Program-made: the position numbers and the translations under genes
DNA from: Candidatus Cloacimonadota bacterium
GTDB taxonomy: Bacteria > Cloacimonadota > Cloacimonadia > Cloacimonadales > Cloacimonadaceae
Direction of reading: 5' to 3'
Assembly: GCA_016875595.1 (NCBI GenBank)
Contig: VGPI01000018.1
Span: 1 to 16,871, forward strand
DNA length: 16,871 nucleotides
Notes under the pieces: model-generated
Database searches by the model: none
Told to the model about the DNA's origin: nothing
What the model saw: the letters and a program-made list of their open reading frames with translations, nothing else
Part shown: positions 16,461 through 16,871 of the stretch, one piece after another
How the letters are laid out: each line of letters opens with the position of its first letter
Numbering within the stretch: position 1 is the stretch's first letter

Positions 16461-16789
16461 ATACTCATCTCGTACATGGTGTAAAGAGTGTAATCATCAT
16501 CCGGGAAGAGGGTGAATGCCCGAACGAGGGTATCCTTGTCCAGAGGATAATTCTCAGTGAGAAGATCACGTAGTTGCTCAGAAACGTCCTGTTTATTGAA
16601 GAAATTGATCTGATACACTGCCTGGATCAGTCGATAACCCCATTTATAATCGGGATGTGCCGCAATCAGCTTACGGGCTTCGGTCAATTGGATCAAGACA
16701 TCATCGAGACAACGCACCCATAGATAATGATGATCGGCAGAACCGGGATTGTTCTGATAGAGATTATCGGCGGACACTAAGTTTGGCAA
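16457..16789 (-). pseudogene. Frameshifted, 5'-truncated upstream part of the thioredoxin-like gene
   Basis: A 110-codon frame reads TPR-like helical sequence (LTEARKLIAAHPDYKWGYRL; LTENYPLDKDTLVRAFTLF) and ends DYTLYTMYEMSM at TGA 16457. The next frame picks up at once with EYVNGDYEAAERYL. Reading across (TMYE, then EYVNGDYEAAE) gives a continuous helical repeat, so this is one gene with an indel: removing two or five bases around 16460-16475 restores the frame. At the other end the frame begins with TTG inside a 22-base repeat, and an in-frame TAG sits further inside that repeat. The original N-terminus is therefore missing, most likely cut off by an inserted element. An alternative is two genes with a GTGA overlap, which I find less convincing because the helical region would be split. 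Confidence 0.7.
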
Positions 16790-16814
16790 AAACGGACACT
16801 AAGTTTGGCAAAAA
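16771..16814. mobile_element. Tandem 22-base repeats, probable mobile-element end
   Basis: CGGACACTAAGTTTGGCAAA plus AA occurs twice, back to back and identical, at 16771-16792 and 16793-16814. It coincides with the point where coding sequence of the thioredoxin-like gene stops. Adjacent identical repeats at a terminus recall the multiple end repeats of IS21-family elements, but no transposase is inside the window (57 bases remain), so the family is a guess. The true element boundary may lie some bases to the left of 16771. Confidence 0.5.
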
Positions 16815-16871
16815 CCCCATTCATGATTGATTATTGCACTGTTTATGCCATACTCTTGTCTTTTTTATGGA

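Overview
The window looks like a chromosomal fragment of an uncultured Gram-negative (diderm) bacterium of the FCB group. Candidatus Cloacimonadota is my best guess, and it is an inference from protein style. Two Kdo/LPS genes (waaA, kdsD) point to an LPS-type outer membrane. Three separate genes end in the same FlgD-like/T9SS-type C-terminal domain (PNPF near its start, then an IYNL-GQRVRTL core and a short basic tail), which is typical of secreted proteins in that group.

Left part (1-7895, minus strand). The 5' end of an AmmeMemoRadiSam radical SAM gene overlaps the end of waaA by ATGA. Upstream lie two very large secreted right-handed beta-helix proteins (868 and about 921 aa), separated by a cluster of four GC-rich palindromes. 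Both genes are compositionally mosaic: AT-rich beta-helix stretches sit inside or next to much more GC-rich parts. A 676-base gap follows, holding a perfect 94-base palindrome (45-base arms), and then tRNA-Asp(GTC).

Middle part (8035-14071, plus strand). An extragenic palindromic-repeat cluster (one inverted copy plus a 110-base tandem array) is followed by a compact metal-resistance operon. It has an ArsR/SmtB repressor of the CadC type, preceded by a TGAA-N6-TTCA operator, and a ZntA/CadA-type P1B ATPase starting one base after the repressor stop. Then come thrS and kdsD, tightly spaced and probably co-transcribed. KdsD makes arabinose 5-phosphate, the first precursor of Kdo, and WaaA transfers Kdo to lipid A, so both ends of the Kdo route are represented.

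Right part (14256-16871, minus strand) is decaying. A fragment of a surface protein keeps one reading frame over about 1 kb but carries three in-frame stops. A TlpA-like thioredoxin protein with a helical N-terminal region is broken by a frameshift near 16460. It appears cut off at its 5' end next to two adjacent copies of a 22-base repeat, which look like a mobile-element terminus running off the window.

I see no CRISPR array, phage module or obvious novel defence system. The items most worth a second look are the 94-base palindrome, the composition break inside the beta-helix genes, the in-frame-stop pseudogene, the altered metal-site ligands of the repressor, and the repeat at the right edge.
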